Shown piece by piece: positions 8,607 through 18,100 of a stretch of DNA of 64,000 bases (position 1 is the first letter of the stretch; every line of letters begins with the position of its first letter). The DNA is taken from assembly GCA_903825305.1 (NCBI GenBank), contig CAIKAC010000008.1, positions 1-64,000 on the forward strand. Reading direction: 5' to 3'. The DNA comes from an uncultured Actinomycetes bacterium. GTDB lineage: Bacteria; Actinomycetota; Acidimicrobiia; Acidimicrobiales; RAAP-2. A program made the translations under genes and the position numbers. The notes under the pieces were generated by a model. The model saw nothing but the letters and a program-made list of their open reading frames with translations. It did not search any database and was not told where the DNA came from.

Positions 8607-9550
8607 CGGCGCTGGAGACGAACCTCAAGGGCGTCTCGCAGGGCGTCACCGATGTAGTTCAGTGCGACGACCACCAACACGATGCACAGGCCCACGGGGT
8701 AAATCTCCCACCAGTAGCCATTCGCTGCGTAGTTCACGCCGTTAGACAACATGGTGCCCCAGTCCGTCTGAGGGGCCGGGACGCCGAGGCCTAGGAAGCC
8801 CAGAGCCGCCAAGGTCAAAATCGAGTCGGCCACGTTAAAGGTGGCAAAGACGACGATGGTGCCCACCGAGTTGGGGATGATGTGGCGACCAATGATGCGC
8901 TTTCTGGTGCCACCCATGACTTTGACCGCTTGAACATACTCTCGGGTTCTCAGCGAAAGCGTTTCCGCTCTAATTAATCGAGCTGGCACTAACCACGACA
9001 CAGCCGCAATCACAATGATGAGCAAGGGAGCCGTGGGTCGATAGATAGTGACTAAGGCGATCAACAAGAAGAGCAGCGGGATAGAAAGCCCGATGTCGAC
9101 CAAGCGCATCAGTGCTGAATCCAGCCAGCCCCCAAAGAAGCCCGACAGCGCACCGTAGATGACGCCAATGACGGTGGCCACGATGGCTGAGGCAAAGCCC
9201 ACGATGAGCGAGATCTTGCCGCCGAACATGAGGCGACCCAAGATGTCAAAGCCATTGTCGTCGGTGCCCAAGGGGTGGCCAGCGCCAGGGGCTGCATTGT
9301 TGGTGGAGTTCATCAATGCTTCTTGGCCGTTGGTTTGGTTGGTGTGGTAAAAAAACGGCCCCAAGAAGCAGAACAAGATGATGAAAATCAAGAACAACAA
9401 ACTCGCAATCGCCAACTTGTTTTGACTGAAAACGCGAACCATGTTGCGCCAAAAACTGTCACCAGCGACGGCGTCCCCACCAGAAGGCAGCAATTCTTCC
9501 TGTTCGGCAACGACTTCTTCGACAGGCATGTGTTCAAAAGGATTCGACAT
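8603..9550 (-). CDS. Peptide-type ABC transporter permease (OppC/DppC family)
   Basis: A 315-residue inner-membrane protein. It has a cytoplasmic N-terminal tail, a first membrane span (LAIASLLFLIFIILFCFLGPFF), a periplasmic-side loop ending in HPLGTDDNGFDILGR, which is a hallmark of the OppC N-terminal domain, then five further spans and the EAA-like loop EYVQAVKVMGGTRKRIIGRHIIPN. ATG 9550 is chosen because GGGAGGGG lies just upstream. The open frame runs on to 9676 inside the preceding gene. It follows the OppB-type gene by 4 bases, so the two permeases are one transcript. Confidence 0.92.
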   Translation of the reverse strand: MSNPFEHMPVEEVVAEQEELLPSGGDAVAGDSFWRNMVRVFSQNKLAIASLLFLIFIILFCFLGPFFYHTNQTNGQEALMNSTNNAAPGAGHPLGTDDNGFDILGRLMFGGKISLIVGFASAIVATVIGVIYGALSGFFGGWLDSALMRLVDIGLSIPLLFLLIALVTIYRPTAPLLIIVIAAVSWLVPARLIRAETLSLRTREYVQAVKVMGGTRKRIIGRHIIPNSVGTIVVFATFNVADSILTLAALGFLGLGVPAPQTDWGTMLSNGVNYAANGYWWEIYPVGLCIVLVVVALNYIGDALRDALEVRLQRR

Positions 9551-9554
9551 GGAA

Positions 9555-10508
9555 CTAGTCCCCTCCCAGTCGGATACGTGGATCGGCCGCTGCATAGAGC
9601 AAGTCAGCCAAGAGCGAGCCAAGGACTGTCGCCACCGTGGCCACCAAGGTGGTACCAAGCACGAGGGGGATGTCATCGTTTTGGGCCGCTTGCACCGTCA
9701 ACAAGCCCATTCCGGGATAGTTGAAGACGTCTTCGGTGATCAGGGCTCCACCCACGATGGCTGGCAAGGTCAAGCCAATCAAGGTCAGCAGCGGCAACAG
9801 CGCGTTGCGCAGCGCGTGGCCATAGAGCACGCGACGAGGACCCGCCCCCTTGGCCTTGGCGGTGCGAATGTAGTCCTCCGCCAAAGTGTCCAGTACTGAT
9901 GAGCGCATGTAGCGAGAAAAGCCCGCGATGGTCAGCGCTGCCAAGGTGATGACCGGCAGGACGAAATCTTGGGGCTGGGTGAACACAGCCCAAGCAGACG
10001 CCGTTGATGGCGGTTGCGAGGGAAACCAGCCGAGGTCGAAGGAGAAGTACAAAATGAGGAGCTCACCGACCAAGAACGCGGGCATGGCGTAGAGGAAGAA
10101 GCCGACGCCGGTCACGGTGTAGTCAAAGAGCGAGTTACGTCGCACCGCCTGCCGCATGCCGACGGGAATGGCGATGATCAGCGACAACAGCGTCGAGGCA
10201 CCAACCAACACCATGGTCTTAGGCAGGCGCTGAGCGATCAGCGACGTCACTCCTTGGTTGTTTCGATATGAGTAGCCGAGGTTGCCTTTGAACAAACCGA
10301 GGAGGTAATGCCAATACTGCACCCACAGCGGTTGGTCGAAACCATTGAGGTGATTGAAGTGATCAATTTGAAGTTGCGTCGCCTTTGGACCGAGCGCTGC
10401 ACGCGCTTCGCCGCCCGGAATGAGTTGACTCAAGATGAACACAACCAGGGTCACGCCAAGGATGACGAAGAACGCTTGGATGAGCCGTCTGATGATGTAG
10501 CCGATCAT
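9555..10508 (-). CDS. Peptide-type ABC transporter permease (OppB/DppB family)
   Basis: A 317-residue protein of six membrane spans starting with the family-typical MIGYIIRRLIQAFFVILGVTL. The loop PLWVQYWHYLLGLFKGNLGYSYRNNQ matches the OppB/DppB N-terminal domain, and the EAA loop reads EDYIRTAKAKGAGPRRVLYGHALRNALLP. It forms the translocation pore with the downstream OppC-type protein. A perfect hairpin terminator lies between this gene and the upstream solute-binding protein gene. A possible own -10 (TAACCT, 9 bases before ATG) could feed the permeases separately. Confidence 0.92.
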   Translation of the reverse strand: MIGYIIRRLIQAFFVILGVTLVVFILSQLIPGGEARAALGPKATQLQIDHFNHLNGFDQPLWVQYWHYLLGLFKGNLGYSYRNNQGVTSLIAQRLPKTMVLVGASTLLSLIIAIPVGMRQAVRRNSLFDYTVTGVGFFLYAMPAFLVGELLILYFSFDLGWFPSQPPSTASAWAVFTQPQDFVLPVITLAALTIAGFSRYMRSSVLDTLAEDYIRTAKAKGAGPRRVLYGHALRNALLPLLTLIGLTLPAIVGGALITEDVFNYPGMGLLTVQAAQNDDIPLVLGTTLVATVATVLGSLLADLLYAAADPRIRLGGD

Positions 10509-10544
10509 GGTTCGCCAAGGTTACTAAAGAGTGAACTTAAAGAG

Positions 10545-10578
10545 AAGAGCCCCGGCCCCTTAAGGGGCCGGGGCTCTT
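10545..10578 (-). terminator. Intrinsic terminator/attenuator between the solute-binding protein and permease genes
   Basis: A perfect 17+17-base inverted repeat (AAGAGCCCCGGCCCCTT and its complement) without a loop base, followed on the minus strand by CTCTTTAAG. It lies 26 bases after the solute-binding protein stop. Read-through would give less permease than binding protein, as is usual for such operons. Confidence 0.85.
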
Positions 10579-10604
10579 GCACTTAAACCCTGATTAGGAA
10601 TTTA

Positions 10605-12491
10605 CTACCAGGACCACTGCTCTGGGTTGAGCTGCTGCAAGGTGCTGGGGGTGAAACCCTTCAGCGACTTGTTCACTTCACCCGTAGCGGTTGGGTTGGG
10701 CTGGAACACGACCGGAAGTTGCTGCGCGAGGTAGTTCTCGTACGTGGTCAGCGAAACGTTCTTGGAGGTCGTGGCGTTGATGTTGGCGTCGTTGGTGGCG
10801 TCAGAGTACGAGCCACTGTTCGAACCAGCACCGGTAGCGAAGATCGCCTCACCTGACGGGTAGTAGTCAGGTGCGAAGATCCAACCAGCACCCCAGTTGG
10901 CCATTTCCCAGGTGCAAGACGCTGAGGTCGAGGCACAGGGAACGGCGTTGCCGAGCACCGTGTTGAACGATGCTTGACCCAAGGTGACGTTGATACCAGC
11001 TTGTGCCCATGATGACTTCTCATCGTTCATCAACTGCGTCAACGCGGTTGAGCCCGAGGAGTACTGCAAGTTGAAGTTCATCTGAGCGCCCTTGGCGATG
11101 CCAGCACCACAGTTGGTGGCGCCAGTACCTGGGCTCACACAGGTGCTCGTACCGTTCGGGACAACCTTCCAACCGTGATCCTTCAGCAAGTTCACGGCCT
11201 TCGTGACGCTGTAGGGGTAGGGGTTGTTCTCTTCATACGAAGAGGCGAACTGGTTCTTCGGGTACACAGGGACCGGACCATAGGTCGGGACGCCGTAGCC
11301 CTTGTCAATCTTGTTGATGTACAACGCTTGGTCAACCAAGGTCTGGAAGGCCTGACGGAAGTACAACTGCTTGAAGATCGGACCAGCGTTGCCGCCGTCA
11401 CCCGTTGAGTTGAAGTTGAACGGGAAGTAGTTGATCGACCATGAGTAGCCAGTCACCAAGTTGTAGTTACCCAAACGTGAGTTGTTGGGTCCCGGCGTGC
11501 TGGAGTTCACAGCGTTGCCGGTGATGTCTTGGCTCGGAAGGTATCCAACATCAACCTTGCCACCCACCAGAGCGTTGAACTCAGCGGTGTCCGTGGTGAA
11601 CGGAACCAAGTTGACGTTCTTGATGGTTGCCTTGACCGGGCCGCTATACATCGAGTTGGCGGCGAAGGACACGTTGCCTGATGCGTCAAAGTGCGTCAGG
11701 TGGTACGGACCATCGACAACCTGCCAGATCTTGTTCGTGGCGTAGGTCGGCAGGGCGTTGTTGGCGGCCTGCGGGTTGGCCGGGTCATAGCCCGACTGCT
11801 TCGACAAGAAGGTGTAGACAGCCGAGCACTTGGCGTCAGCGGTGCCATAGGGAGCTGCGGCACAGCCACCAGAGTTGGAAGCGCCACCGGTTGCGGTGAT
11901 GTCCCAAGCATTAGGCATCGGCGTGATCTGAGCCAACTCGTTGTAGGTGAACCAGTACGGGTTCACTGAAGCCTTCAAGTTGAAGACCACGGTGCTTGAG
12001 TTGGGTGCCGTCACCGAGGTGAGGTCATCAGGCAGCGCACCTGGGGTGTAGTCGGCCCAGTTGGTCTTCTCAGCGTGCATCATGTTCATCCAGAACAAGA
12101 CGTTCTCAGACGTCACGGCTTCGCCGTTCGACCACTTGTAGTTCTTCAAGTTGACCGTGACGGTCTTGTCGCCGTTGGAGTAAACCGGTGCGCTCGCAAG
12201 TGAGAGGCCGTAGTTCACGTTGGGGGACTGTCCGTCACCGAACCAATAGAGCGGTCGGTACATGAGGAACTGGAACTGGTTGATGTTAGAAACGCTGAAG
12301 AACTGCAATCCCATGAACGGGAAGATGTAGTTCGGAGGCGTTGCTGGTGCTTCGGCAATGCGAACAAGGTTGGTGTTGCTCGGCGCTGATGAGCTCGATG
12401 AGCCACAGGCCGACAACGTGGCAGCAACCGCAACTGCGGCAACGCCCACGCCAATCCCCTTCACAAGCCGATTACGAAGATTGATCTTCAT
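10605..12491 (-). CDS. ABC transporter substrate-binding lipoprotein, family 5 (peptide type)
   Basis: A 628-residue secreted lipoprotein. The signal peptide has a lipobox LSAC with the lipidated cysteine at residue 29, followed by a serine linker. The body follows the SBP family 5 pattern: KTVTVNLKNYKWSNGEAVTSENV, a proline-rich peptide-binding core, and a C-terminal YLAQQLPVVFQPNP. Extra cysteine pairs (GGCAAAP, TNCGAG, SASCTW) suggest disulfides outside the cell. A good Shine-Dalgarno AAGGGAG precedes ATG. Codons are strongly biased to C- and G-ending synonyms compared with neighbours, consistent with high expression. The ligand could be a peptide or another solute; it cannot be read from the sequence. 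Confidence 0.9.
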   Translation of the reverse strand: MKINLRNRLVKGIGVGVAAVAVAATLSACGSSSSSAPSNTNLVRIAEAPATPPNYIFPFMGLQFFSVSNINQFQFLMYRPLYWFGDGQSPNVNYGLSLASAPVYSNGDKTVTVNLKNYKWSNGEAVTSENVLFWMNMMHAEKTNWADYTPGALPDDLTSVTAPNSSTVVFNLKASVNPYWFTYNELAQITPMPNAWDITATGGASNSGGCAAAPYGTADAKCSAVYTFLSKQSGYDPANPQAANNALPTYATNKIWQVVDGPYHLTHFDASGNVSFAANSMYSGPVKATIKNVNLVPFTTDTAEFNALVGGKVDVGYLPSQDITGNAVNSSTPGPNNSRLGNYNLVTGYSWSINYFPFNFNSTGDGGNAGPIFKQLYFRQAFQTLVDQALYINKIDKGYGVPTYGPVPVYPKNQFASSYEENNPYPYSVTKAVNLLKDHGWKVVPNGTSTCVSPGTGATNCGAGIAKGAQMNFNLQYSSGSTALTQLMNDEKSSWAQAGINVTLGQASFNTVLGNAVPCASTSASCTWEMANWGAGWIFAPDYYPSGEAIFATGAGSNSGSYSDATNDANINATTSKNVSLTTYENYLAQQLPVVFQPNPTATGEVNKSLKGFTPSTLQQLNPEQWSW

Positions 12492-12631
12492 TTAATCGCT
12501 CCCTTTGTGGTCCATTTCTGGCACACGCTTGTTTTTGATCATGCCACCTTGACGGTGGCTACCAAAGGGTAACCGAAATGACAATTTCTTGCCGAATTCT
12601 TAAGAACCCGAGGTAGTGAACCGTGGCCCGG

Positions 12632-12637
12632 TACGGT
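12632..12637 (+). promoter_or_regulatory. -10 element (TACGGT) deciding the rnhB start
   Basis: TACGGT is followed by 6 bases and then GTG 12644, in frame with RNase HII. This suggests a start seven codons downstream of the first possible GTG (12623). Confidence 0.45.
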
Positions 12638-12643
12638 GCTTGG

Positions 12644-13324
12644 GTGCCCAGAATCCTGCCCAGCCTTGAAATTGAAGGCGAATTGCGTCGTGAGGGGGCC
12701 CAGGTGATCGCCGGCGTGGATGAAGTGGGTCGAGGTGCCTGGGCGGGCCCGGTAAGCGTTGGGGTGGTGGTGATCGATGACCTAGAGCGCCAAGTTCCCA
12801 CGGGGGTATGTGACTCAAAAATGCTCACTAGGCCACAACGCACCGCGCTCGTTCCCGCCATCGAGTCATGGGCTGCAGCATGGGGTATTGGCCACGCAAG
12901 TGCGCGTGAGTGCGATGTACTTGGCATGCGTGGCGCCATCGCGGTGGCTACGTCTCGAGCCATTGAGGCCAGTGGCCTGGTTCCCGACGCCATTATTTGC
13001 GACGGACCCCTTGATCTCCTCGGTGCGGAGACCCTTGCGGTGGCAGCGTTGACCGCTGAGCATGCGTGGCGCCGGGCTAGGGCCCCGAAGGTGCGTGCGG
13101 TCGTGAAGGGTGATCAACACTGTGCGAGTGTCGCGGCCGCGTCCATCTTGGCCAAGGTGGCGAGAGATGACCTGATGGTCGAACTCGGCGTTCCTGCCGA
13201 ATTTGGATTTGAGAGCAACGCTGGGTATCCAGCCCCCAAGCACTTGCAGGCACTTGAGCACTTTGGCCTCACGGAATTTCACCGCCAGAGCTGGAGTTTC
13301 GCAGAAAGATATCGAAAGGCCTAG
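12644..13324 (+). CDS. rnhB: Ribonuclease HII
   Basis: A 226-residue enzyme that cleaves RNA in RNA-DNA hybrids and at single ribonucleotides in DNA. The catalytic motif GVDEVGRGAWAGP (Asp-Glu pair) is near residue 25. CDSKML, ICDGPLDLLG and GDQHCASVAAASILAKVARD follow in family order, and the C terminus GYPAPKHLQAL is typical. GTG 12644 is preferred over GTG 12623 because a TACGGT hexamer sits 6 bases before it; 12623 has a weak GAGG upstream and remains possible. The gene overlaps the converging epimerase gene by 4 bases. Confidence 0.93.
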   Translation: MPRILPSLEIEGELRREGAQVIAGVDEVGRGAWAGPVSVGVVVIDDLERQVPTGVCDSKMLTRPQRTALVPAIESWAAAWGIGHASARECDVLGMRGAIAVATSRAIEASGLVPDAIICDGPLDLLGAETLAVAALTAEHAWRRARAPKVRAVVKGDQHCASVAAASILAKVARDDLMVELGVPAEFGFESNAGYPAPKHLQALEHFGLTEFHRQSWSFAERYRKA

Positions 13325-14232
13325 CCCAGCAGGGCGTGCAGCGCCTGATCAAGATCAGGTTGAGCAAAGCTAAAGCCAGCCGCGAGGAGCGCAGCGGGTT
13401 CTACCCGCTGAGAGGCTGTGATTGCTTCATCAACCAACTCGGAGCCAAGGGCCGTTGCCAGCGCAAACTTGGGAACACTCATCACGGCAGGACGATGCAC
13501 GACGTGACCCAAGGTCTTCGTAAATTCAGCATTCGTCACCAGGTTTGGGGCCGTGAGATTGACGGGTCCGTGGATGTCGTCATTGGTTAAGGCGAACTCA
13601 ATGGCGCGCAGCTCATCTTCCATACTGATCCAACTCACCCATTGCTTGCCTGAGGCCAACTTGCCTCCAAGTCCAGCCTTAAACAGAGGAAGCTGTTTGG
13701 CCAAGGCACCACCCTTGGGGTCAAGCACAATACCGGTGCGAAGGTGCACGACCCGGATGGGCGAATGATTGGCGACTGCCGTGGCGTGCTCCCAAGCGCC
13801 GCAAACCTCAGCCAAAAAGCCGGAACCTTGAGTTGAGGTTTCGCTCAGGACCTCGTCACCTCTATTGCCATAAAAACCAATGGCTGAAGCCGAGAGCAAG
13901 GTGCTCGGACGCGGAGATATCTCGGTCAGTGCGGCGGCCAAGGTTTCAGTGGATCGAACCCGTGAGGCCAAGATTTCGTTTTTGCGAGCCTGGCTCCAGC
14001 GCTTGTCGGCAATGCCGGCACCGGCCAAGTGGATACACGCATCAATGTGGTCATAGGCAGCCAATGCGTCGAGGTCGATATGCCCGTGAGCTGGGTCCCA
14101 GTTGATGCTTGGTCCTTGAGCCGCGTGCGAGCCCGGGCGAACAAGGCTGATTACGAGGTGGCCGCGCTCGCGAAGGCGTTGCGAAAGGGCCGAGCCAATG
14201 AGGCCTGAGGCTCCACTCATCACAATGTTCAT
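13321..14232 (-). CDS. TIGR01777-type NAD(P)-dependent epimerase (SDR family, YfcH-like)
   Basis: A 303-residue protein with an N-terminal Rossmann motif SGASGLIGSAL and family markers INWDP, HLAGAGIADKRW, STLLSASAIGFYGNRGDEVLSE (Ser and YG of the SDR active site) and GPVNLTAPN. The C-terminal DUF1731-like part reads PKFALATALGSELVDEAITASQRVEP. The family's biochemical role is not firmly known; sugar-nucleotide epimerase or cell-division-inhibitor names are historical. The ATG overlaps the stop of the upstream hydrolase gene (ATGA), so the two are translationally coupled. Confidence 0.85.
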   Translation of the reverse strand: MNIVMSGASGLIGSALSQRLRERGHLVISLVRPGSHAAQGPSINWDPAHGHIDLDALAAYDHIDACIHLAGAGIADKRWSQARKNEILASRVRSTETLAAALTEISPRPSTLLSASAIGFYGNRGDEVLSETSTQGSGFLAEVCGAWEHATAVANHSPIRVVHLRTGIVLDPKGGALAKQLPLFKAGLGGKLASGKQWVSWISMEDELRAIEFALTNDDIHGPVNLTAPNLVTNAEFTKTLGHVVHRPAVMSVPKFALATALGSELVDEAITASQRVEPAALLAAGFSFAQPDLDQALHALLG

Positions 14233-15047
14233 AGGGTGCTCCTCTTGGTTGTGGCGACGATCATGTCGGCGAAGGTGGCGGGATGCGTGAGGTGAATGCC
14301 GTGGGCGGCACCCTTGGCAATGACAAATTCACCTTGGGGCAAGGCATCAACAATGACGTGAGCGACCCGTCCGTAATCGGGGTTCGTGACGGCATCGCCG
14401 ACGCCGAAGGTCACGGGCATGTCCAAGCGTGCGAGCTCATCAAGGCGGAAGGGCACCTCATCGCGTGTCATCTCGATATCTGAGAAGAGACCAGCAGCAT
14501 CATCGAGTCGCTCCTGCCGAGCAGCGTCATTCATGCGTTCCCAACTCGCGTCAGAAACCATGCGCCTGAAGAATTTTTCGACCTCGGCCTCAGGGTCATC
14601 AAAATTCATGGGGTGCTCAAATTCGCCAGACATTTCATCGAACCAGCGCAAGGGCGGTTCGTAGATCACCACGGCATCGATGGCCGTAGGTGCGCGAAGG
14701 GCGGCACCGAGTGCCACGAGGCCGCCAAAACTGTGACCGACGAGCACCACCGGGCCCTCGGTATTCTGAGCGGCCAAGACGGCCAGAGCATCATCGACGT
14801 GGCTAGAAAAACGAGAAGAAGCTCCTGCAGGCCTCGACCCCTGGTAGCCGCGTCGGTCATACGCGATGACATCGAAATCCTCGAGTCTGCGGGCTAAACG
14901 GCTGAAACTCGCGGCTCTATCCAAGGTGCCATGGATGAGCACCGCCGTCCATGGATCAAGGCTGGTGTGACTCGGTGCCGAAAACACAGCGATACCTTCA
15001 GGGCCGCTTCCCTTTGAGGGAGATAGAGACCGGGGGGAGGGATTCAC
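14229..15047 (-). CDS. Alpha/beta-hydrolase
   Basis: About 272 residues of alpha/beta-hydrolase fold. The oxyanion-hole strand AVLIHGTLDRAAS, AYDRRGYQGS, the nucleophile elbow VGHSFGG (Ser), an Asp region (GVGDAV) and a late His (AHGIHL) form the expected triad order. No signal peptide is clear. The open frame extends to 15197 inside kgd. GTG 15047 is chosen because TAGCGT lies 7 bases upstream and the frame then stays clear of the divergent kgd gene; ATG 15110 would overlap the kgd start codon itself. The gene is coupled to the epimerase by an ATGA overlap. Substrate unknown. Confidence 0.75.
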   Translation of the reverse strand: MNPSPRSLSPSKGSGPEGIAVFSAPSHTSLDPWTAVLIHGTLDRAASFSRLARRLEDFDVIAYDRRGYQGSRPAGASSRFSSHVDDALAVLAAQNTEGPVVLVGHSFGGLVALGAALRAPTAIDAVVIYEPPLRWFDEMSGEFEHPMNFDDPEAEVEKFFRRMVSDASWERMNDAARQERLDDAAGLFSDIEMTRDEVPFRLDELARLDMPVTFGVGDAVTNPDYGRVAHVIVDALPQGEFVIAKGAAHGIHLTHPATFADMIVATTKRSTL

Positions 15048-15054
15048 CCCTCCG

Positions 15055-15060
15055 ACGCTA
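15055..15060 (-). promoter_or_regulatory. -10 element (TAGCGT) of the hydrolase-epimerase unit
   Basis: TAGCGT on the minus strand is followed by 7 bases and GTG 15047. It lies 36 bases from the oppositely directed -10 of kgd. Confidence 0.4.
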
Positions 15061-15096
15061 TCGGCACTCCTTGGTTCGAGGGGCAGGCGGCATCGG

Positions 15097-15102
15097 TAGG
15101 CT
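15097..15102 (+). promoter_or_regulatory. -10 element (TAGGCT) of kgd
   Basis: TAGGCT is followed by 6 bases and ATG 15109, with no Shine-Dalgarno sequence, so a leaderless transcript is predicted for kgd and the genes coupled to it. Confidence 0.5.
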
Positions 15103-15108
15103 GAAGTC

Positions 15109-18100
15109 ATGTCCCCCGCACCCCACACCCCGGAGGCGAAGTCAGGTTCATTTGGCCCGAATGCGTGGCTGGTTGACGACATGTTCGCCCGATTCAAAGC
15201 AGATCCCGCTTCTGTGTCAGAAGCATGGCGTGAATTCTTTGCTGACTACAAGCCAGTCGTGGCGACCAATGCAGGAGCCAGTGCTGCGACAGCGATAGAG
15301 GTGGCCGAAGATGCGGTGGCGACGCCACTGCGAGGTGCGGCTGCTCGCATTGTGGACAATATGGAGGCGAGTCTCGGAGTTCCAACTGCCACCTCGGTGC
15401 GAACCGTGCCGGCTCGACTGCTCGAAGTCAACCGTCAATTGTTGAACGAGCAACTTGCTCGCACCTCGGGAGAGAAGGTGAGTTTCACCCACCTCATTGG
15501 TTATGCCATTGTTCGCGCACTCGTAGCCGTGCCGAATCTGAACGCCACCTATGTGGCCTCTATTGACGAGAAGGGCACGCACGGCGTGGTGCGTCACGAA
15601 CACGTCGGGCTTGGACTCGCGGTTGACGTGCAGAAATCCGATGGATCCCGCACCTTGGTTGTGCCCTGCATCAAAGATGCTGACACCCATGATTTTCGAG
15701 GCTTCTTACATGCCTATGAAGATCTGGTGCGCAAAGTTCATTCGAATACGGCCGATCCTTCGGACTACGCCGGGGTGACGGTTTCTCTTACCAACCCAGG
15801 GGGCATCGGCACCGTGCAGTCAGTGCCTCGCTTGATGCCGGGCCAAGGCGCCATCATTGGTGTTGGCGCAATTGGCTACCCTGCGGGTTTTGAATCTGCT
15901 GACCCCCGCGTGCTCGCTGATCTCGGCGTTGGGCGAGTCGTCACCATGACCTCCACCTACGACCATCGCATCATTCAAGGCGCCGAGTCGGGCCTGTTCT
16001 TGAAGTACGTCGCTGATTGCTTGCAAGGAGGTAATGGCTTCTACCAAGACGTCTTTGCCGCCATGGGTATTCCCTATGACCCGCGACCATGGGGCCGTGA
16101 CCACCAGTCGGTGGACCAGCTTGACGACGCTGAGCGAATTGAAAAGCAACTCAATGTTGCCGCGCTGATCAATCTCTTTCGCGTTCGAGGTCACCTCGAA
16201 GCCGATCTCGACCCCCTCGCCGTTGAGCCTCCGCCGAGCCACCCAGAACTCGATCCAACCACCTATGGACTGAGCATTTGGGATCTGCCAAGAACCTTCC
16301 AAACGGGAGACTTGGCGAAGCGCAAGACGGCCACGCTCGATGAAATTCTCAATATTTTGCGCGCGGCCTATTGCCGTACCTTGGCGATTGAGTACATGCA
16401 CATTCAAGATCCCGAGCAAAAAGCGTGGATCCAAGAACACGTCGAGGGTGTCGACACGACCTTGAGCGCCGATGAACAGCGTCACATCCTTGAGCGCCTA
16501 AACGAAGCAGAGGTCTTCGAGCGTTTTCTTCACACGCGCTACGTCGGACAGAAGCGCTTTGGTCTTGAAGGGGCTGAGTCTGCAATCGTGATCCTCGATG
16601 AGGCGTTGAGTGCCGCAGCTGATGCGGGACAGCGAGAATCCGTCATTGGCATGGCCCACCGTGGGCGCCTCAATGTGCTGGCCAATGTGGTTGGTAAGTC
16701 GTACCGAGAAATCTTCTCGGAATTTGAGGGCAACCTCGACCCCGATACCGTGCAGGGCTCAGGCGACGTGAAGTATCACAAGGGCGCAACAGGTGTCTTT
16801 ACGAGTGGTGCGAACCGCAGTATTCCGGTGACCTTGGCTTCGAACCCATCGCACCTTGAAGCTGTGGATCCTGTGGTCGAGGGCATGGCTCGAGCCAAGC
16901 AAGATCGGATCTCCACACCATCGGATGGAACGCCTGGAGAGCGACTCGTCCACGACGACGACTTTCCTGTGTTGCCCATCTTGGTGCACGGCGATGCCGC
17001 GTTCGCCGGCCAAGGCGTTGTCTCAGAAACCTTGAACTTGTCCAATCTCTCGGGCTTCCGCACTGGCGGCACGATCCACTTGGTCATCAATAACCAAGTG
17101 GGATTCACCACCTCGCCGGTTGCTGCGCGCTCGTCGTTTTACCCAACGGACGTGGCCAAGATGATTCAAGCCCCCATCTTCCACGTCAATGGTGATGACC
17201 CCGAAGCCTGTGCGAGGGCTGCGCGGCTTGCCGTTGGCTTCCGAGAGCGATTCCATAAGGACGTCGTTATCGACATGGTGTGTTACCGCCGCCACGGCCA
17301 CAACGAAGGCGATGACCCGAGTTACACCCAGCCCGTGATGTATCGCCGCATCGATGAGATGCGTTCGGTGAGAAAGCTCTACACCGAAACCTTGGTTCGC
17401 CGTGGTGACTTGACCCTTGATGAGGCAGAGGCGGCCCTCGATTCATTCAACAACCGTCTGCAAAGCGTGCTCGATGAAGTACGTGAAGTTGCCACTCCAG
17501 AGGTCAACGCTCCGCTGCAACTCGAAGAACCTGAAGAAACGCCAGCACCAATGACCGGTGTCGCCAAGAAGGTGCTCGAGGAGATTGCCGCCACCACGAT
17601 GACGGCTCCCGAGGGCTTTACCATTCACCCCAAACTCGAGCGTCAATTTGGTCAACGTCGGGCCCTCATCGAAGAGGGGCAGATCGACTGGGCGTTGGGA
17701 GAAGCACTGGCCCTGGGCTCGCTACTCGAAGAGGGGACCAGCGTTCGCTTTACCGGCCAAGATGTTCGTCGAGGAACTTTCAGTCACCGCCATGCCGCAC
17801 TCGTGGACTATGAAAACGGTGACGAGTACGTGCCCTTGGCAAACTTGGGTGGCGAGAGTTGGTTCACCATTCGCGACTCCTTCCTTTCTGAATACGCCGT
17901 CGTTGGTTTCGAATATGGCTATTCGGTGGAAGCGCCAGAGGTGCTCACCATTTGGGAAGCGCAATTTGGTGACTTCGTCAATGGCGCCGAGATCATCATC
18001 GACAACTTCCTCGTGGCCGCTGAATACAAGTGGGGACAACAGGCAGGGCTCGTGATGTTGCTACCCCACGGTTATGAAGGACAAGGCCCCGAGCACTCGA

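Noticed and set aside
12492-12631. Possible riboswitch or leader before the solute-binding protein gene
   Set aside because: Only a 6-bp hairpin GCCACC/GGTGGC is seen; no known riboswitch core is recognised.
15820-16485. Open frame of 221 codons on the minus strand inside kgd
   Set aside because: Antisense shadow of a strongly supported conserved gene; no start signals and no family resemblance.
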